A stretch of 20,903 bases of DNA from CAZVNZ01 sp964628515 (GTDB lineage: Bacteria > Bacillota > Clostridia > Christensenellales > Christensenellaceae), in assembly GCA_964628515.1 (NCBI GenBank), contig CAZVNZ010000038.1, positions 1 through 20,903 of the forward strand, given 5' to 3'. The position numbers and the translations under genes are program-made. The notes beneath the pieces were generated by a model. The model saw only the letters and a list, made by a program, of their open reading frames with translations, ran no database searches and was not told the origin of the DNA. Shown piece after piece: positions 1-7,911 of the stretch (the stretch's first letter is position 1; every line of letters begins with the position of its first letter).

Positions 1-11
1 CTTAAGACGAC

Positions 12-38
12 AAAAACCCGCTCTGTGAGCGGGTTTTT
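12..38 (-). terminator. Intrinsic terminator of tRNA-Ser
   Basis: A perfect 12-bp stem (12-23 with 27-38) encloses a 3-nt loop. Read on the minus strand it is a GC-rich hairpin ending in five T residues, beginning 11 bases after the CCA end of the tRNA-Ser gene. The stem is symmetric, so it could also stop transcription entering from the left on the plus strand. Confidence 0.85.
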
Positions 39-48
39 AGACAAAGTC

Positions 49-140
49 TGGCGGAAAGAGTGGGATTCGAACCCACGGATGGCTCACACCATCGCCGGTT
101 TTCAAGACCGGTGCCTTCAACCAAGCTCGACCATCTTTCC
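49..140 (-). tRNA. tRNA-Ser (anticodon UGA)
   Basis: The minus strand folds as a class II tRNA. The acceptor stem GGAAAGA (134-140) pairs with TCTTTCC (53-59), the discriminator is G at 52, and an encoded CCA occupies 49-51. The anticodon stem CCGGT/ACCGG encloses loop CTTGAAA, which gives anticodon TGA (UGA), reading UCA-type serine codons. A long variable arm typical of serine tRNAs and a T-loop with GTTCGAATC are present. It has its own promoter just upstream and a terminator just downstream, so it is probably a single-gene unit. Confidence 0.97.
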
Positions 141-158
141 GTATAAAATAACGTTTAC

Positions 159-187
159 ATTTTAACAAAACCACACCAAAAAGTCAA
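159..187 (-). promoter_or_regulatory. Promoter of tRNA-Ser
   Basis: On the minus strand a -35 TTGACT (182-187) lies exactly 17 bp from a -10 TAAAAT (159-164). The predicted start is about 10 bases before the mature 5' end of tRNA-Ser. Hexamers and spacing are identical to those of the tRNA-Leu promoter at the other end of the window. Confidence 0.8.
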
Positions 188-230
188 TGTTTTTCTCAAA
201 AACCCCCTATGCCCTCCTAAATAAATCATC

Positions 231-275
231 ACCAAAAAAGAAAAAGTACCCTGCGCACAAAATCGCAAGGTACTT
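231..275 (-). terminator. Intrinsic terminator of the sugar ABC transporter operon
   Basis: The stem pairs AAGTACC (244-250) with GGTACTT (269-275), extended inward by TGCG/CGCA across one mismatch. On the minus strand it is followed by a T-rich tail (about 231-248). It lies about 20 bases after the stop codon of the last permease gene. Confidence 0.8.
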
Positions 276-295
276 CTATTATAGGCTAAATTTAT

Positions 296-1297
296 TTATT
301 TTGTGGCACTTGCCACCTTTTGTGCCTTTACTTTAGTTGTTTTTGCCGAGCTGAACACGTAGTCTAACAACACAGCCGCAAGGAGTACAACACCTATTAC
401 CACCTGTTGATAGAAGGCTTGTATATCCATCATTTGCATGCCGTTAGTCAGTATGGCTAAAATTGCCGTACCTATAACTACGCCTAAAATGCTGCCCTCT
501 CCGCCTTTTATGTTTACACCGCCCAATATGCAAGCGGAAATTACGCTAAACTCCATGCCTATGCCTATTTTTGGGTCTGCGGAGCCTAAACGTGCTACTT
601 GCCATACTCCTGCAAGTGCCGCCATTACACTACATAATACAAAGTATATCATGTGCATTTTTACAACGTTAATGCCCGAGTAATGCGCCGCATTTTGATT
701 GCCGCCAATAGCTATTGCGTATTTTCCCAGTATTGTCTTTTTCTCGAGGAAAATAAATATAATTATTACCGCTATTATTATAAACAGCGCTAAGGGTATT
801 TGCCCATCGAAAAACTTAAGTCTGTTTAATATTGTAACTGCTTTAACAGGCTCGTCGCTAATGGGTATTGCGTTACATATTGTAAGTGCCAGACCTGCCG
901 TTATAAGCCAGGTAGCCATTGTTGCCATAATTGCCGGTATCTTGAATTTTTCCATTATGATTGTGTTTAGTATGCCAACAGCAATACCTATTACCAAAAC
1001 TATGGCAATGGAAAGCCATGGGTCTACTCCCCAAATACATAGGTAACCGTAGAACACCGCAGATAATGCCATTACACCGCCAATGGATAAATCTATTGCA
1101 CCGCTTGCTATTACAAACATCATAGCGCAAGCAATAATAAAGTTAGGTAAGTTTTGACGCATAACATTCATGATGTTATACATGCTCATAAATTTTTCGT
1201 TTTGAATAGAGAAAAATATCAGTAGTACCGCAAGAATACCTATAAGCAACAGATTTTGTCTTGCCGACGCACTTTTTGCAAAACCTTTTTTATTCAT
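296..1297 (-). CDS. Sugar ABC transporter permease (RbsC/BPD_transp_2 family), second permease
   Basis: Inner-membrane permease subunit of a ribose/galactoside-type (CUT2) sugar importer, 333 residues, the usual size for RbsC-like proteins. It has about eight to ten hydrophobic segments. The family landmarks are visible: an early SGAIDLSIG motif after the second membrane segment, and a late EFSVISACILGG ... GGEGSILGVVIG block, which in this family contacts the ATPase. The ATG is preceded by AAGGAG about ten bases upstream. It begins 19 bases after the stop of the other permease gene and is the last gene before a terminator. It should form a heterodimer with the permease at 1317-2306, powered by the ATPase at 2308-3792. 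The sugar cannot be read from the sequence; the neighbouring kinase and dehydrogenase suggest a pentose, ketose or polyol. The C-terminus is Lys-rich and cytoplasmic. Confidence 0.92.
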   Translation of the reverse strand: MNKKGFAKSASARQNLLLIGILAVLLIFFSIQNEKFMSMYNIMNVMRQNLPNFIIACAMMFVIASGAIDLSIGGVMALSAVFYGYLCIWGVDPWLSIAIVLVIGIAVGILNTIIMEKFKIPAIMATMATWLITAGLALTICNAIPISDEPVKAVTILNRLKFFDGQIPLALFIIIAVIIIFIFLEKKTILGKYAIAIGGNQNAAHYSGINVVKMHMIYFVLCSVMAALAGVWQVARLGSADPKIGIGMEFSVISACILGGVNIKGGEGSILGVVIGTAILAILTNGMQMMDIQAFYQQVVIGVVLLAAVLLDYVFSSAKTTKVKAQKVASATK

Positions 1298-1316
1298 AAC
1301 CGTTTATCTCCTTTCG

Positions 1317-2306
1317 TTATACTCTTACCTTGCTACGTATAAAGTTATTAAGCACAATAGCAAGTATAAGTACAACACCCTTAACAATAGATTGATTATA
1401 AATAGCAAGTCCCATCATATTCATAATATTGCCAAGAACACCTATAATAAGCGCACCTATTATCATTCCAAACACGGTACCACGTCCGCCGTTAATATCT
1501 GTACCGCCTAAAACTGCGGCAATAATACAATCCGTCTCAAAACCGGGTAGAATGCCCGAGTCCGCTACGTTAAATCTGGAGGCTATTATAACACCTGTAA
1601 AGGCAGCCGCAATGCCGGATAGGGTAAACACTCCCGTAATGGATTTAACGGTATTTATGCCCGATAGCTTTGCCGCTTTTATATTTGCGCCTATTGCATA
1701 GGTTTTACTTGCAAACACCGTTTTATTTTGAATAACAAGGAATATTATAAAAATAGCAATAGCATATACTACAGGCATAGGCACTCCGCCATAAGTTGCG
1801 CCTAAGTTACCTATATCTCCAGGAAGTCCCGAGGATATTATAGAACCGCCTGCACCTATTAGAGCAATACCACCTGCAATATACTTAAATGCAAGAGATA
1901 TAATAAAGGAGGGTAAGCTTAGCTTAGAGATAATAAATCCGCTTATAAAACCGCATAGCGCTCCACAGCCCACAGACAGTATTGCCGCTAAGGGTACGGG
2001 TATGCCGTTTAGTGCAAACACACCAAAAAGCACGCCTGCCATTGCCCCCACTCCGGCTACGGATAAATCAAGATTACCCGAAATTAGCACCATTGTTACC
2101 GCTGATGCTGTTATAATAACGCTAGAAGTGGAAACGAGTATATTCATCATATTGGCACCGGTTAAAAACAACCCCGGCTCCCTTATAAAACCAAATATAC
2201 AAATAATTAAAAATATACCGAAAATAGTAAGGTTTTGCACTCCATCAGGAGTAAACTTGATTTTACCTTTTTTAGCAATCATTTCCGTTTGATTTACAGA
2301 TGCCAT
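1317..2306 (-). CDS. Sugar ABC transporter permease (RbsC/BPD_transp_2 family), first permease
   Basis: A 329-residue polytopic membrane protein of the RbsC/XylH/AraH-like permease family. It shows the expected SGNLDLSVAG motif and the C-terminal CIIAAVLGGTDINGGRG block followed by hydrophobic GMIIGALIIGVLGN. The short N-terminus (about 27 residues) is polar and probably cytoplasmic, followed by repeated membrane segments. Only one base separates its ATG from the stop of the upstream ATPase gene, and its ribosome binding site (GGGAGG) lies inside that gene's end, so the two are translationally coupled. It differs substantially from the second permease, so the importer probably has two different membrane subunits rather than a recent gene duplication. 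Confidence 0.92.
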   Translation of the reverse strand: MASVNQTEMIAKKGKIKFTPDGVQNLTIFGIFLIICIFGFIREPGLFLTGANMMNILVSTSSVIITASAVTMVLISGNLDLSVAGVGAMAGVLFGVFALNGIPVPLAAILSVGCGALCGFISGFIISKLSLPSFIISLAFKYIAGGIALIGAGGSIISSGLPGDIGNLGATYGGVPMPVVYAIAIFIIFLVIQNKTVFASKTYAIGANIKAAKLSGINTVKSITGVFTLSGIAAAFTGVIIASRFNVADSGILPGFETDCIIAAVLGGTDINGGRGTVFGMIIGALIIGVLGNIMNMMGLAIYNQSIVKGVVLILAIVLNNFIRSKVRV

Positions 2307-2307
2307 A

Positions 2308-3792
2308 TTAGTTACCTCCCGTTACAACACGCATTATGTTTTGAGAGTCTATGTTGCCTTCGTTTTTGATTTCCGCACGAATTTCGCCGTCGTAAAGAAG
2401 TATTATTCTGTCGCATAAACCCAAGATTTCCGGCAATTCGCTGGAAAATACTATTACCGAGCGCCCCTCTTTTACCATATTACGTATAATTGTATAAATT
2501 TCCTGCTTTGCACCTACGTCCACCCCACGTGTAGGCTCGTCTAAAAGCAACACTTTGGGTGCAACGTTTAAGCATTTGCCAAGCACTACTTTTTGTTGAT
2601 TACCACCGCTTAAATACATAACGCTTTGGTTTTCGTCTCTGCATGCAATACCGATTTTATCTATGTATTCTCTTGCAATCTTACGCATTTTAACTTTGTT
2701 TACAATACCCTTTTTAGATACTGTGTTGTAGTTCATCATGGGTGTATTCATGGTGATGCTTAGAGACGTGCATATACCCTCCGTTCTGCGTTCTTCGGGG
2801 ACTAACGCAATACCTTTGTCTAAGGCTTGCATAGGATTTTTAACATGACCTTCCTTATCGTCTATCTGCACGTTGCCCAGATACTCGTCCACTCCAAAAA
2901 GCGCACGGGCTATTTCGGATTTGCCTGCGCCTATAAGCCCGTAAAACCCTAAAATCTCCCCTTCGTGTAAATCAAAGGAAACATTTTTCAGCTTTTTGTT
3001 GGTTAAGTTTTTGGCTTGAATAATCTTTTTTTCTTTAACGTCGTTAGGTACGTAATCTTCTACAATTACCTTACCTATCATTAATTTAATTAATTCGTTT
3101 CTGTCTGTAATTTCGCTTCTTTGCAAGGTAGAAATATGCTTGCCGTCTCTCATTACCGTAACGTAGTCTGCAAGCTCTAGTATTTCTTCCAATCTATGAG
3201 AAATATATATTATAGTAATCCCCTGTTTTTTTAAATCCGCAATTATTTCAAATAATCTGCGTACTTCCTCTTCCGAAAGGGAGGCTGTTGGCTCGTCCAT
3301 TACAATAACGTCCGAATCCATGGCAAGCGCTTTTGCCATTTCCACTACCTGTCTTTTAGCAACACTTAATTCTTCTATCATTTGTTTTGGATTTATTGTG
3401 CTGTCTATTCTCTTTAAAACGTCAAAAACCTTTGTGTTGGAATGCTTTTTGATGATACCGAACTTAGTATCCTCAAGACCTAAACAAATGTTTTCTTCCA
3501 CTCTTAACTGCTCTACTACATTAAGCTCCTGAAACAGACATCCTATGCCCGATTTCATAGCATCTTTTGTACTGTTTGGGTTAAAATCTTTTCCGTTATA
3601 CGTTACCGTACCCGAAGTTTTTTTGTGAGCGCCCGTTAAAATCTTAATTAGCGTAGATTTTCCCGCACCGTTTTCTCCCACTAAACAATGACAAGAACCC
3701 TTAACAATGTTAAAAGATACATCATCTAAAGCTTTAACACCGGAAAAATGCTTGGAAATATTCTGCATTTGCAAAACATACTCGTTGCTCAT
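2308..3792 (-). CDS. Sugar ABC transporter ATP-binding protein, duplicated NBD (RbsA/MglA family)
   Basis: Cytoplasmic ATPase of a CUT2-type sugar importer, 494 residues with two nucleotide-binding domains, as in RbsA, MglA, XylG and AraG. NBD1 has Walker A GENGAGKST (39-47), Q-loop CLFQE, degenerate signature LSVAKRQ (142-148) and Walker B VIVMDEPTA. NBD2 has Walker A GLIGAGKS (285-292), the family motif VPEERRTEG (331-339), a canonical LSGGNQQ signature (394-400) and Walker B VLLLDEPT (414-421). A weaker first signature and a canonical second one are normal in this family. The ATG follows GGAGG by nine bases. It is separated from the binding-protein gene upstream by 164 bases rich in hairpins and is coupled to the first permease gene downstream. 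All catalytic motifs look intact. Confidence 0.95.
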   Translation of the reverse strand: MSNEYVLQMQNISKHFSGVKALDDVSFNIVKGSCHCLVGENGAGKSTLIKILTGAHKKTSGTVTYNGKDFNPNSTKDAMKSGIGCLFQELNVVEQLRVEENICLGLEDTKFGIIKKHSNTKVFDVLKRIDSTINPKQMIEELSVAKRQVVEMAKALAMDSDVIVMDEPTASLSEEEVRRLFEIIADLKKQGITIIYISHRLEEILELADYVTVMRDGKHISTLQRSEITDRNELIKLMIGKVIVEDYVPNDVKEKKIIQAKNLTNKKLKNVSFDLHEGEILGFYGLIGAGKSEIARALFGVDEYLGNVQIDDKEGHVKNPMQALDKGIALVPEERRTEGICTSLSITMNTPMMNYNTVSKKGIVNKVKMRKIAREYIDKIGIACRDENQSVMYLSGGNQQKVVLGKCLNVAPKVLLLDEPTRGVDVGAKQEIYTIIRNMVKEGRSVIVFSSELPEILGLCDRIILLYDGEIRAEIKNEGNIDSQNIMRVVTGGN

Positions 3793-3817
3793 TGGCTTTA
3801 TCCTCCATTAAAAAATT

Positions 3818-3854
3818 CATATAGCTTTTATAAAAGCAAAATATATGCTATATG
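3818..3854 (-). promoter_or_regulatory. Hairpin in the intergenic region before the ATPase gene
   Basis: CATATAGC (3818-3825) pairs with GCTATATG (3847-3854). The 12-bp palindrome CTTTTATAAAAG (3825-3836) begins on the last base of the left arm, so the two pairings are alternatives. It lies 11 bases upstream of the GGAGG that serves the ATPase gene, so it could affect mRNA stability or translation. There is no T-run, so it is not a terminator. Confidence 0.45.
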
Positions 3855-3866
3855 TTTATTATATTA

Positions 3867-3896
3867 ACATTGCAGATACAAACATCTATGCAATGT
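3867..3896 (-). promoter_or_regulatory. Imperfect hairpin between binding-protein and ATPase genes
   Basis: ACATTGCA (3867-3874) pairs with TGCAATGT (3889-3896), with an inner GAT/ATC pairing and a 2-nt bulge. It is the middle of three hairpins in the 164-base gap and is not followed by a T-run on either strand. Confidence 0.5.
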
Positions 3897-3913
3897 ACTA
3901 TACGAAATTAATT

Positions 3914-3941
3914 TTATGAAGGGGATTTCTCCCCTTCATAA
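3914..3941 (-). promoter_or_regulatory. Strong 3' hairpin of the binding-protein gene (processing or attenuation)
   Basis: A perfect 12-bp stem (3914-3925 with 3930-3941) with a 4-nt loop and a GGGGA core lies 15 bases after the stop codon of the sugar-binding protein. On the minus strand the following bases are AATTAATTTC rather than a clean T-run, so it is at best a partial terminator. In many sugar ABC operons such a hairpin protects the binding-protein message and lowers expression of the membrane subunits. That role is inferred here. Confidence 0.65.
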
Positions 3942-3956
3942 TAAAAGCATTGGTTT

Positions 3957-5174
3957 TTAGTTTGCTTTTTCAATCTCTGCCGCTAAATCAAGTGGTGTGT
4001 CCGGATTGTATTGTGTGTTAAACCAGTTTTGCAGATCCTCTAAAGAATCTTTGTAGAAATTGAAGTAGCTGTCAGGAGTTGTTTTTTCAACGTATGTATC
4101 GTTATCCAATTTTCCGTTGATTAAATCCATCATCATATCAATTTGTGCATAAGCAAATGTTTGTGGTTGCATACCTAAAGCATACTTTAAAGAAGATTTA
4201 GGGTCTGCAAGCTTTTTAAGCTCGCCTGCGGATGCGTCTGTAGAAGCGATAATCTCTGTTAGGGGTTTACCTTCTTCTGCTTTACCTCTGCCTGCTGCTT
4301 CATAAGCCGCTAAAGCGCCCAGTCCGTTAGATACGTTATCTCCGTATACAACGTTTACATCGGGATATTTTGTAATAGCGTCAGCTGTTACTTTTTGTGC
4401 TGTTTCTAAAACGCCGCCTGCATGCTCCCAATAAGTAGGACCAACTAATTCCTCGCCTGCGCTGTTTTTGAACTTAGGACCGTCTGTGGGTAGGTCTTTA
4501 ACAACTGTTTGTACACCCTTTAAGAATGGGCCTGTACGGTTGTCAAAGCAAAAAGCGATGTCTGTCCAGCTTACAAAGCCAAGTCTTACAGGTTTGTCAG
4601 GATACAGCTCCATCCATTGTTTAGCCATATCTGCACCCATTTGAGAAGCCATAGTAGCCTCGTCAATCATAAGAGCAGGTACTTTTTTGCCTGTTGTGCC
4701 TACGCAGTAAGTCATGATGTTTACATCCGCATCACGAGCTTCTTGTATTATTTCGTTTACACCGTCTTCGGTTACGGGATGTAGAATAATACCGTCTACG
4801 CCTTTGCCGATAAATGTCTCAACAGCCGCAATTTCTTTGTTAAGATCTTGATCCGGATCTATAACTTCGTATTTTGCGCCGTATTGCTCAGCAGCGTATT
4901 TTTCTGCCCATTTAGCATCGTTACCATGAACGTCATGCTTTAGTGTAATAGGCACCTTACCGATGTATGCCCCTTCTTTGTTTTCTGCGGGTGCTTCGGA
5001 TGCAGGTGCTTCGCTAGCGGGAGCCTCGGATGCCGGAGCTTCTGATGCAGGAGCTTCGCTTGCCGGTGCTTCGGACGCCGCCGGAGTTGCCACCGGTGTG
5101 CCACAAGCAGCCACTAAAGTAACTACCATAAGTACAGCTACTACAAGTGATACAATAATTGTGTTCTTCTTCAT
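3957..5174 (-). CDS. Sugar ABC transporter substrate-binding lipoprotein (Peripla_BP_4-like)
   Basis: Cell-surface binding protein that captures the sugar for the ABC importer encoded just downstream. I start it at 5174 (405 residues), where ATG is preceded by a consensus AGGAGG (5181-5186). A longer in-frame start at 5216 lacks such a site and would bury the signal peptide. The N-terminus is a classic lipoprotein signal: MKK, a hydrophobic core, then lipobox VAAC with Cys24 as the lipidated residue. Six copies of the pentapeptide SEAPA follow, a flexible linker from the membrane to the binding domain. The rest is a type 1 periplasmic-binding fold, with motifs such as KGVDGIILHP and YPDVNVVYGDN typical of sugar-binding members. 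The ligand is unknown. Lipidation would be done by Lgt, encoded at 16728-17546. Confidence 0.93.
   Translation of the reverse strand: MKKNTIIVSLVVAVLMVVTLVAACGTPVATPAASEAPASEAPASEAPASEAPASEAPASEAPAENKEGAYIGKVPITLKHDVHGNDAKWAEKYAAEQYGAKYEVIDPDQDLNKEIAAVETFIGKGVDGIILHPVTEDGVNEIIQEARDADVNIMTYCVGTTGKKVPALMIDEATMASQMGADMAKQWMELYPDKPVRLGFVSWTDIAFCFDNRTGPFLKGVQTVVKDLPTDGPKFKNSAGEELVGPTYWEHAGGVLETAQKVTADAITKYPDVNVVYGDNVSNGLGALAAYEAAGRGKAEEGKPLTEIIASTDASAGELKKLADPKSSLKYALGMQPQTFAYAQIDMMMDLINGKLDNDTYVEKTTPDSYFNFYKDSLEDLQNWFNTQYNPDTPLDLAAEIEKAN
4986..5075 (-). repeat. Six 15-bp tandem repeats encoding (SEAPA)6 linker
   Basis: Six in-frame 15-bp units encode SEAPA. Units 2 and 5 use AGC for Ser while units 1, 3, 4 and 6 use TCN codons. 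This suggests a three-unit (45-bp) block was itself duplicated. The repeats form the linker after the lipid-bearing cysteine. Copy number could vary between strains. Confidence 0.9.
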
Positions 5175-5180
5175 TTCTTT

Positions 5181-5186
5181 CCTCCT
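5181..5186 (-). promoter_or_regulatory. Ribosome binding site deciding the start of the sugar-binding protein
   Basis: AGGAGG on the minus strand, six bases before the ATG at 5174. It fixes that codon rather than the upstream in-frame ATG at 5216 as the start and gives a normal lipoprotein signal. Confidence 0.85.
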
Positions 5187-5200
5187 AAAATTTATATTTT

Positions 5201-5217
5201 TTTGCCTTTGTGGCAAA
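5201..5217 (-). promoter_or_regulatory. Inverted repeat TTTGCC-N5-GGCAAA upstream of the sugar-binding protein gene
   Basis: A perfect 6+6 bp inverted repeat with a 5-base centre lies in the 56-base gap between the DUF4340 gene and the binding-protein gene, 14 bases upstream of the AGGAGG. It is not followed by T residues on the minus strand, so it is not a terminator. It could be an operator or a 5' leader hairpin. I see no convincing promoter in this gap. Confidence 0.4.
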
Positions 5218-5230
5218 CTTTAAAAACAAT

Positions 5231-6511
5231 TTAATTTTTTATTCTGTATAAAAGCTCTTCTAAATCCGCTTTATACAGATAAAATTCTTTTTTGCCGTCT
5301 ATAAGCATATATAGAGTATCGGCATCTTTATTTGTAAGAGTAAGCTCTAAGGTACTCCCGTCTTTAAGTACCGTTTTAAGCTTTGCTACAGGCGTATTAT
5401 CTCCACTTTGCATAGGTGCGTAACCCTTTGCGTTTAAGGTAATATATTTTGCGTATATTGCCGTAAATTTTTCGTAGGGCACTTCCTCTCCATTTTGCGT
5501 AACTTTGGGTGTTTTAGTGGTATAATCCAAATTATACTCGTAAACATCGCCCTCGTATTCTACACTTATGGCAGATACGTTATCTATTGGGGATGCAAGT
5601 GGCGCTACGTACATTACCTGCTCGGGTGTAAGTGTGGAAAAATCCAAATCTGTTGTGTACAGCATTACCACTTCTCCCTCCCCTATTTGTACATACGTTT
5701 GGGTGCCTTCCTCTTTGCCGATAAATAGTTTTTGGGTTAGCCCTGCCTCGTCTGTAATTTCTATTTGTGATGATGGTGCATTAAGCCCCATTTGCTCTTC
5801 GGTTAGGTTTTCTTTGGGATACCCTGCTATTTGCCAGTTACGCAGTTTAGATACAAACTCCGTAAGTACCACCTTTCTTGCAGGTGCGTTAAAGGGGTAG
5901 GTTATATACCAATCTTTATAGCTGTTATTGCTTATATCTATAAGCATACTCCCCTGCTCAAACAGTTTTATGTTGCGTATGTTTGCCGTATCTACCGTAA
6001 ACACCTCGTTGGTTCTGTATGCTTGCAAGCTACCTGTAAGTTGGGCAACCTCGCTTGCGGAGGCTACCATAGCTTTACCGCTTTTGTCCTTTATATACAC
6101 ACTTGCCCTACTTGCCGTTTCATTTCCTACATCAAAGGAATATGTATTGCCTTTGGTGTCTGTAACCTTAACGGTGGCTGTCGGGTTATTAAAGCCGTAT
6201 TCTTCTGATTGCGTGTCTAAAACCCTCTCTATTTTAAAACTTTCCAAAGCTGATTGCATTAAATCCATTTTAGGCTTGCTTGCCCTGTAGCTTTCTTTGT
6301 TAGAGTGAACATACCACTCATTTTCCTTTTTGTCAAACTTAAATGTACCAAACTCGTTGGTTAGCTCTATTTGTGCTATGCCGTCCTCTTCTATTTTATA
6401 CAAAACACCTGTAACCTCGGGGTTAGTGTTTGTGCTTAAATTTAAGTAAATAATAAGCAGTAGGACAAGCACTCCGCCTAAGGCTATAAGAGAAATTACC
6501 GTTTTTTTCAT
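5231..6511 (-). CDS. DUF4340 domain protein, membrane-anchored partner of a Gld-like ABC system
   Basis: A 426-residue protein with one N-terminal membrane segment (about residues 4-24) and a long extracytoplasmic part rich in beta-forming segments. The repeated pattern, for example EIEDEAGLTQKLFIGKE-like and VKVTDTKGNTYSFDVGNE stretches, matches what I know of DUF4340. Such proteins are commonly encoded just after GldG-like auxiliary proteins of ABC-2-type systems; the biochemical function is not established. Its ATG overlaps the stop of the GldG-like gene by four bases (ATGA), so they are translationally coupled, and GGAG lies seven bases upstream. The 3' end of the coding region contains a hairpin (5244-5278). 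After the stop, 56 bases lead to the sugar-binding protein gene with no clear terminator. Confidence 0.8.
   Translation of the reverse strand: MKKTVISLIALGGVLVLLLIIYLNLSTNTNPEVTGVLYKIEEDGIAQIELTNEFGTFKFDKKENEWYVHSNKESYRASKPKMDLMQSALESFKIERVLDTQSEEYGFNNPTATVKVTDTKGNTYSFDVGNETASRASVYIKDKSGKAMVASASEVAQLTGSLQAYRTNEVFTVDTANIRNIKLFEQGSMLIDISNNSYKDWYITYPFNAPARKVVLTEFVSKLRNWQIAGYPKENLTEEQMGLNAPSSQIEITDEAGLTQKLFIGKEEGTQTYVQIGEGEVVMLYTTDLDFSTLTPEQVMYVAPLASPIDNVSAISVEYEGDVYEYNLDYTTKTPKVTQNGEEVPYEKFTAIYAKYITLNAKGYAPMQSGDNTPVAKLKTVLKDGSTLELTLTNKDADTLYMLIDGKKEFYLYKADLEELLYRIKN
5244..5278 (-). other. Long hairpin in the 3' end of the DUF4340 coding region
   Basis: CTGTATAAAGC and GCTTTTATACAG on the minus strand form an 11-bp stem with one bulged T and a 12-base loop, ending 13 bases before the end of the stop codon. 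The following minus-strand bases are A-rich, so it does not look like a terminator. It may be incidental to the coding sequence. Confidence 0.35.
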
Positions 6512-7911
6512 TTATTTCTCCTAAGCCAGCCTATTAGTATGGCAGCAATAAACACTATTGCAGGCATTATTACCAAGCAAATTACCGCAAGTCTTGTAAA
6601 ATCGTCCCCACGTATTATTAGGTTTTGAGAATTAATTGCTTTAGATGCAATAATATCCGAATCTCTGTTACCCATTAGCCAATTTATTGAGTTCATAAAC
6701 AACTCTCTGTTGGCTTGCACTTCAATATTGCCGTCGTAAGCAAAGGAGCCGTTTCCTATTATTACAAGGCGAGCCTCGTCGTTGCCCCATTTAACGTTAC
6801 TTTTGGTAGATGCGTAACCCACGGGGATTGGCCCCATAATGTCTGCCTCTACCTTTTCCATTGTAGGTATAGTCATATCCGACCGCATCCACGAAACATC
6901 GGAAGACGCCAATAACGGAGATGCTTTTATTGTATTTTTATCAAATTCTATTTCCGCAAACCCTCTTGCCACAGGGAGTATTACAAGTTTTTTTGCCTCC
7001 GCAATACTCTTGGTGATTTCGTGGGGTGCATACTGGGGTATTAAATACAACTTTTGGTTGGATAAATAGTTACTTTGGTTTTCCTCCACCACATAGTTGT
7101 TGGGAATACTTATGCCAAACTCTCTTGTAAAGGCGTCTAAGTTAGGCAGTTGAATAGAGTTGGTGTTCATTACCGAATCTAACGTAATAAATATCTTTCC
7201 TCCATTTTTTGCATACTCATTTAACATATTTAGCTCGTCTTTGGTAATATCCGTTTTAGGCGAGGAAAATATTAAAATATCTGCATCGGGAGGTACTTCT
7301 CCACTTTGTGTTAAGGATATTTCTTTAGTTTCGTAAGTTTCCAGCTGTAAGGCAGACATTGCCTTTTGCATTACATTAGTAGGGTTTGCCTCTTCGTGAC
7401 CGCTTACAAAATACACCACGGGCATCTCGCTTGCCGTTACGTATTTAATTGCCCCTGTAATTTCTCGCTCTCCGTTAAAAACTATCCCCTGCCCTGTATC
7501 TTCAAAAAGATTGTTGCCTAAAATTATTTTAACGTTGTTACCGCTTTTTACTATTACACTGCCGTTTATTACCGCAGATACATTTAAGTTGTAGTTGGCA
7601 AGTTTGGAAGGGTCTCTCTCTAAATCTATGTACTCCACCGTAATTTTATCCGATGCTTTTTCGTACTCCTTTAAAAGAGACTGCACCATTTTTTCCTCTT
7701 TGCCCGAGGAATATACCCCTGCAACCGTTACGGGTTGCTCTAACTTTTCTAAAGTAGTTAGGGTTTGCCCTGATAGGGTAAATATTTTTTGCGTTGTCAT
7801 ATCGTAGCTTAGGGGTAGGGTATTTGCTATCATAACCCCCACACTTACTATGGCAATTACTAAAGCAATGGTTATTATTGTAATAATGTAGTAGCCTTTT
7901 TTTGTCTTCAT
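6508..7911 (-). CDS. GldG-like ABC system auxiliary protein (ABC_transp_aux family)
   Basis: A 467-residue protein with a membrane segment at each end: about residues 8-30 after MKTKKGYY, and a C-terminal segment before the final WLRRNK. Between them is a large extracytoplasmic domain of the kind called GldG or ABC-type uncharacterized auxiliary component. Supporting features are the SYDMTTQKIFTLSGQTLTTL beginning, a VVYFVSGHEE motif, and a VIIGNGSFAYDG stretch followed by NRELFMNSINWLMG near the end. I start at 7911, where ATG overlaps the preceding TAA (TAATG) and a purine-rich AAGAAGG lies upstream. A longer start at 7986 would overlap the permease gene by 76 bases and lacks support. In Bacteroidota GldG works with GldA and GldF in gliding. 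In Clostridia the role of such proteins is unknown. Confidence 0.83.
   Translation of the reverse strand: MKTKKGYYIITIITIALVIAIVSVGVMIANTLPLSYDMTTQKIFTLSGQTLTTLEKLEQPVTVAGVYSSGKEEKMVQSLLKEYEKASDKITVEYIDLERDPSKLANYNLNVSAVINGSVIVKSGNNVKIILGNNLFEDTGQGIVFNGEREITGAIKYVTASEMPVVYFVSGHEEANPTNVMQKAMSALQLETYETKEISLTQSGEVPPDADILIFSSPKTDITKDELNMLNEYAKNGGKIFITLDSVMNTNSIQLPNLDAFTREFGISIPNNYVVEENQSNYLSNQKLYLIPQYAPHEITKSIAEAKKLVILPVARGFAEIEFDKNTIKASPLLASSDVSWMRSDMTIPTMEKVEADIMGPIPVGYASTKSNVKWGNDEARLVIIGNGSFAYDGNIEVQANRELFMNSINWLMGNRDSDIIASKAINSQNLIIRGDDFTRLAVICLVIMPAIVFIAAILIGWLRRNK

Noticed and set aside
3914..3941. The hairpin after the binding-protein gene as a full terminator
   Set aside because: The stem is strong but the following bases are not a T-run, and the downstream ATPase and permease genes have no other visible promoter.
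5175..5216. Longer N-terminus for the sugar-binding protein (ATG at 5216)
   Set aside because: It would place AGGAGG inside the coding region and put a charged stretch ahead of the signal peptide.
5201..5217. The TTTGCC/GGCAAA hairpin as a terminator after the DUF4340 gene
   Set aside because: On the minus strand it is followed by A residues, not T.
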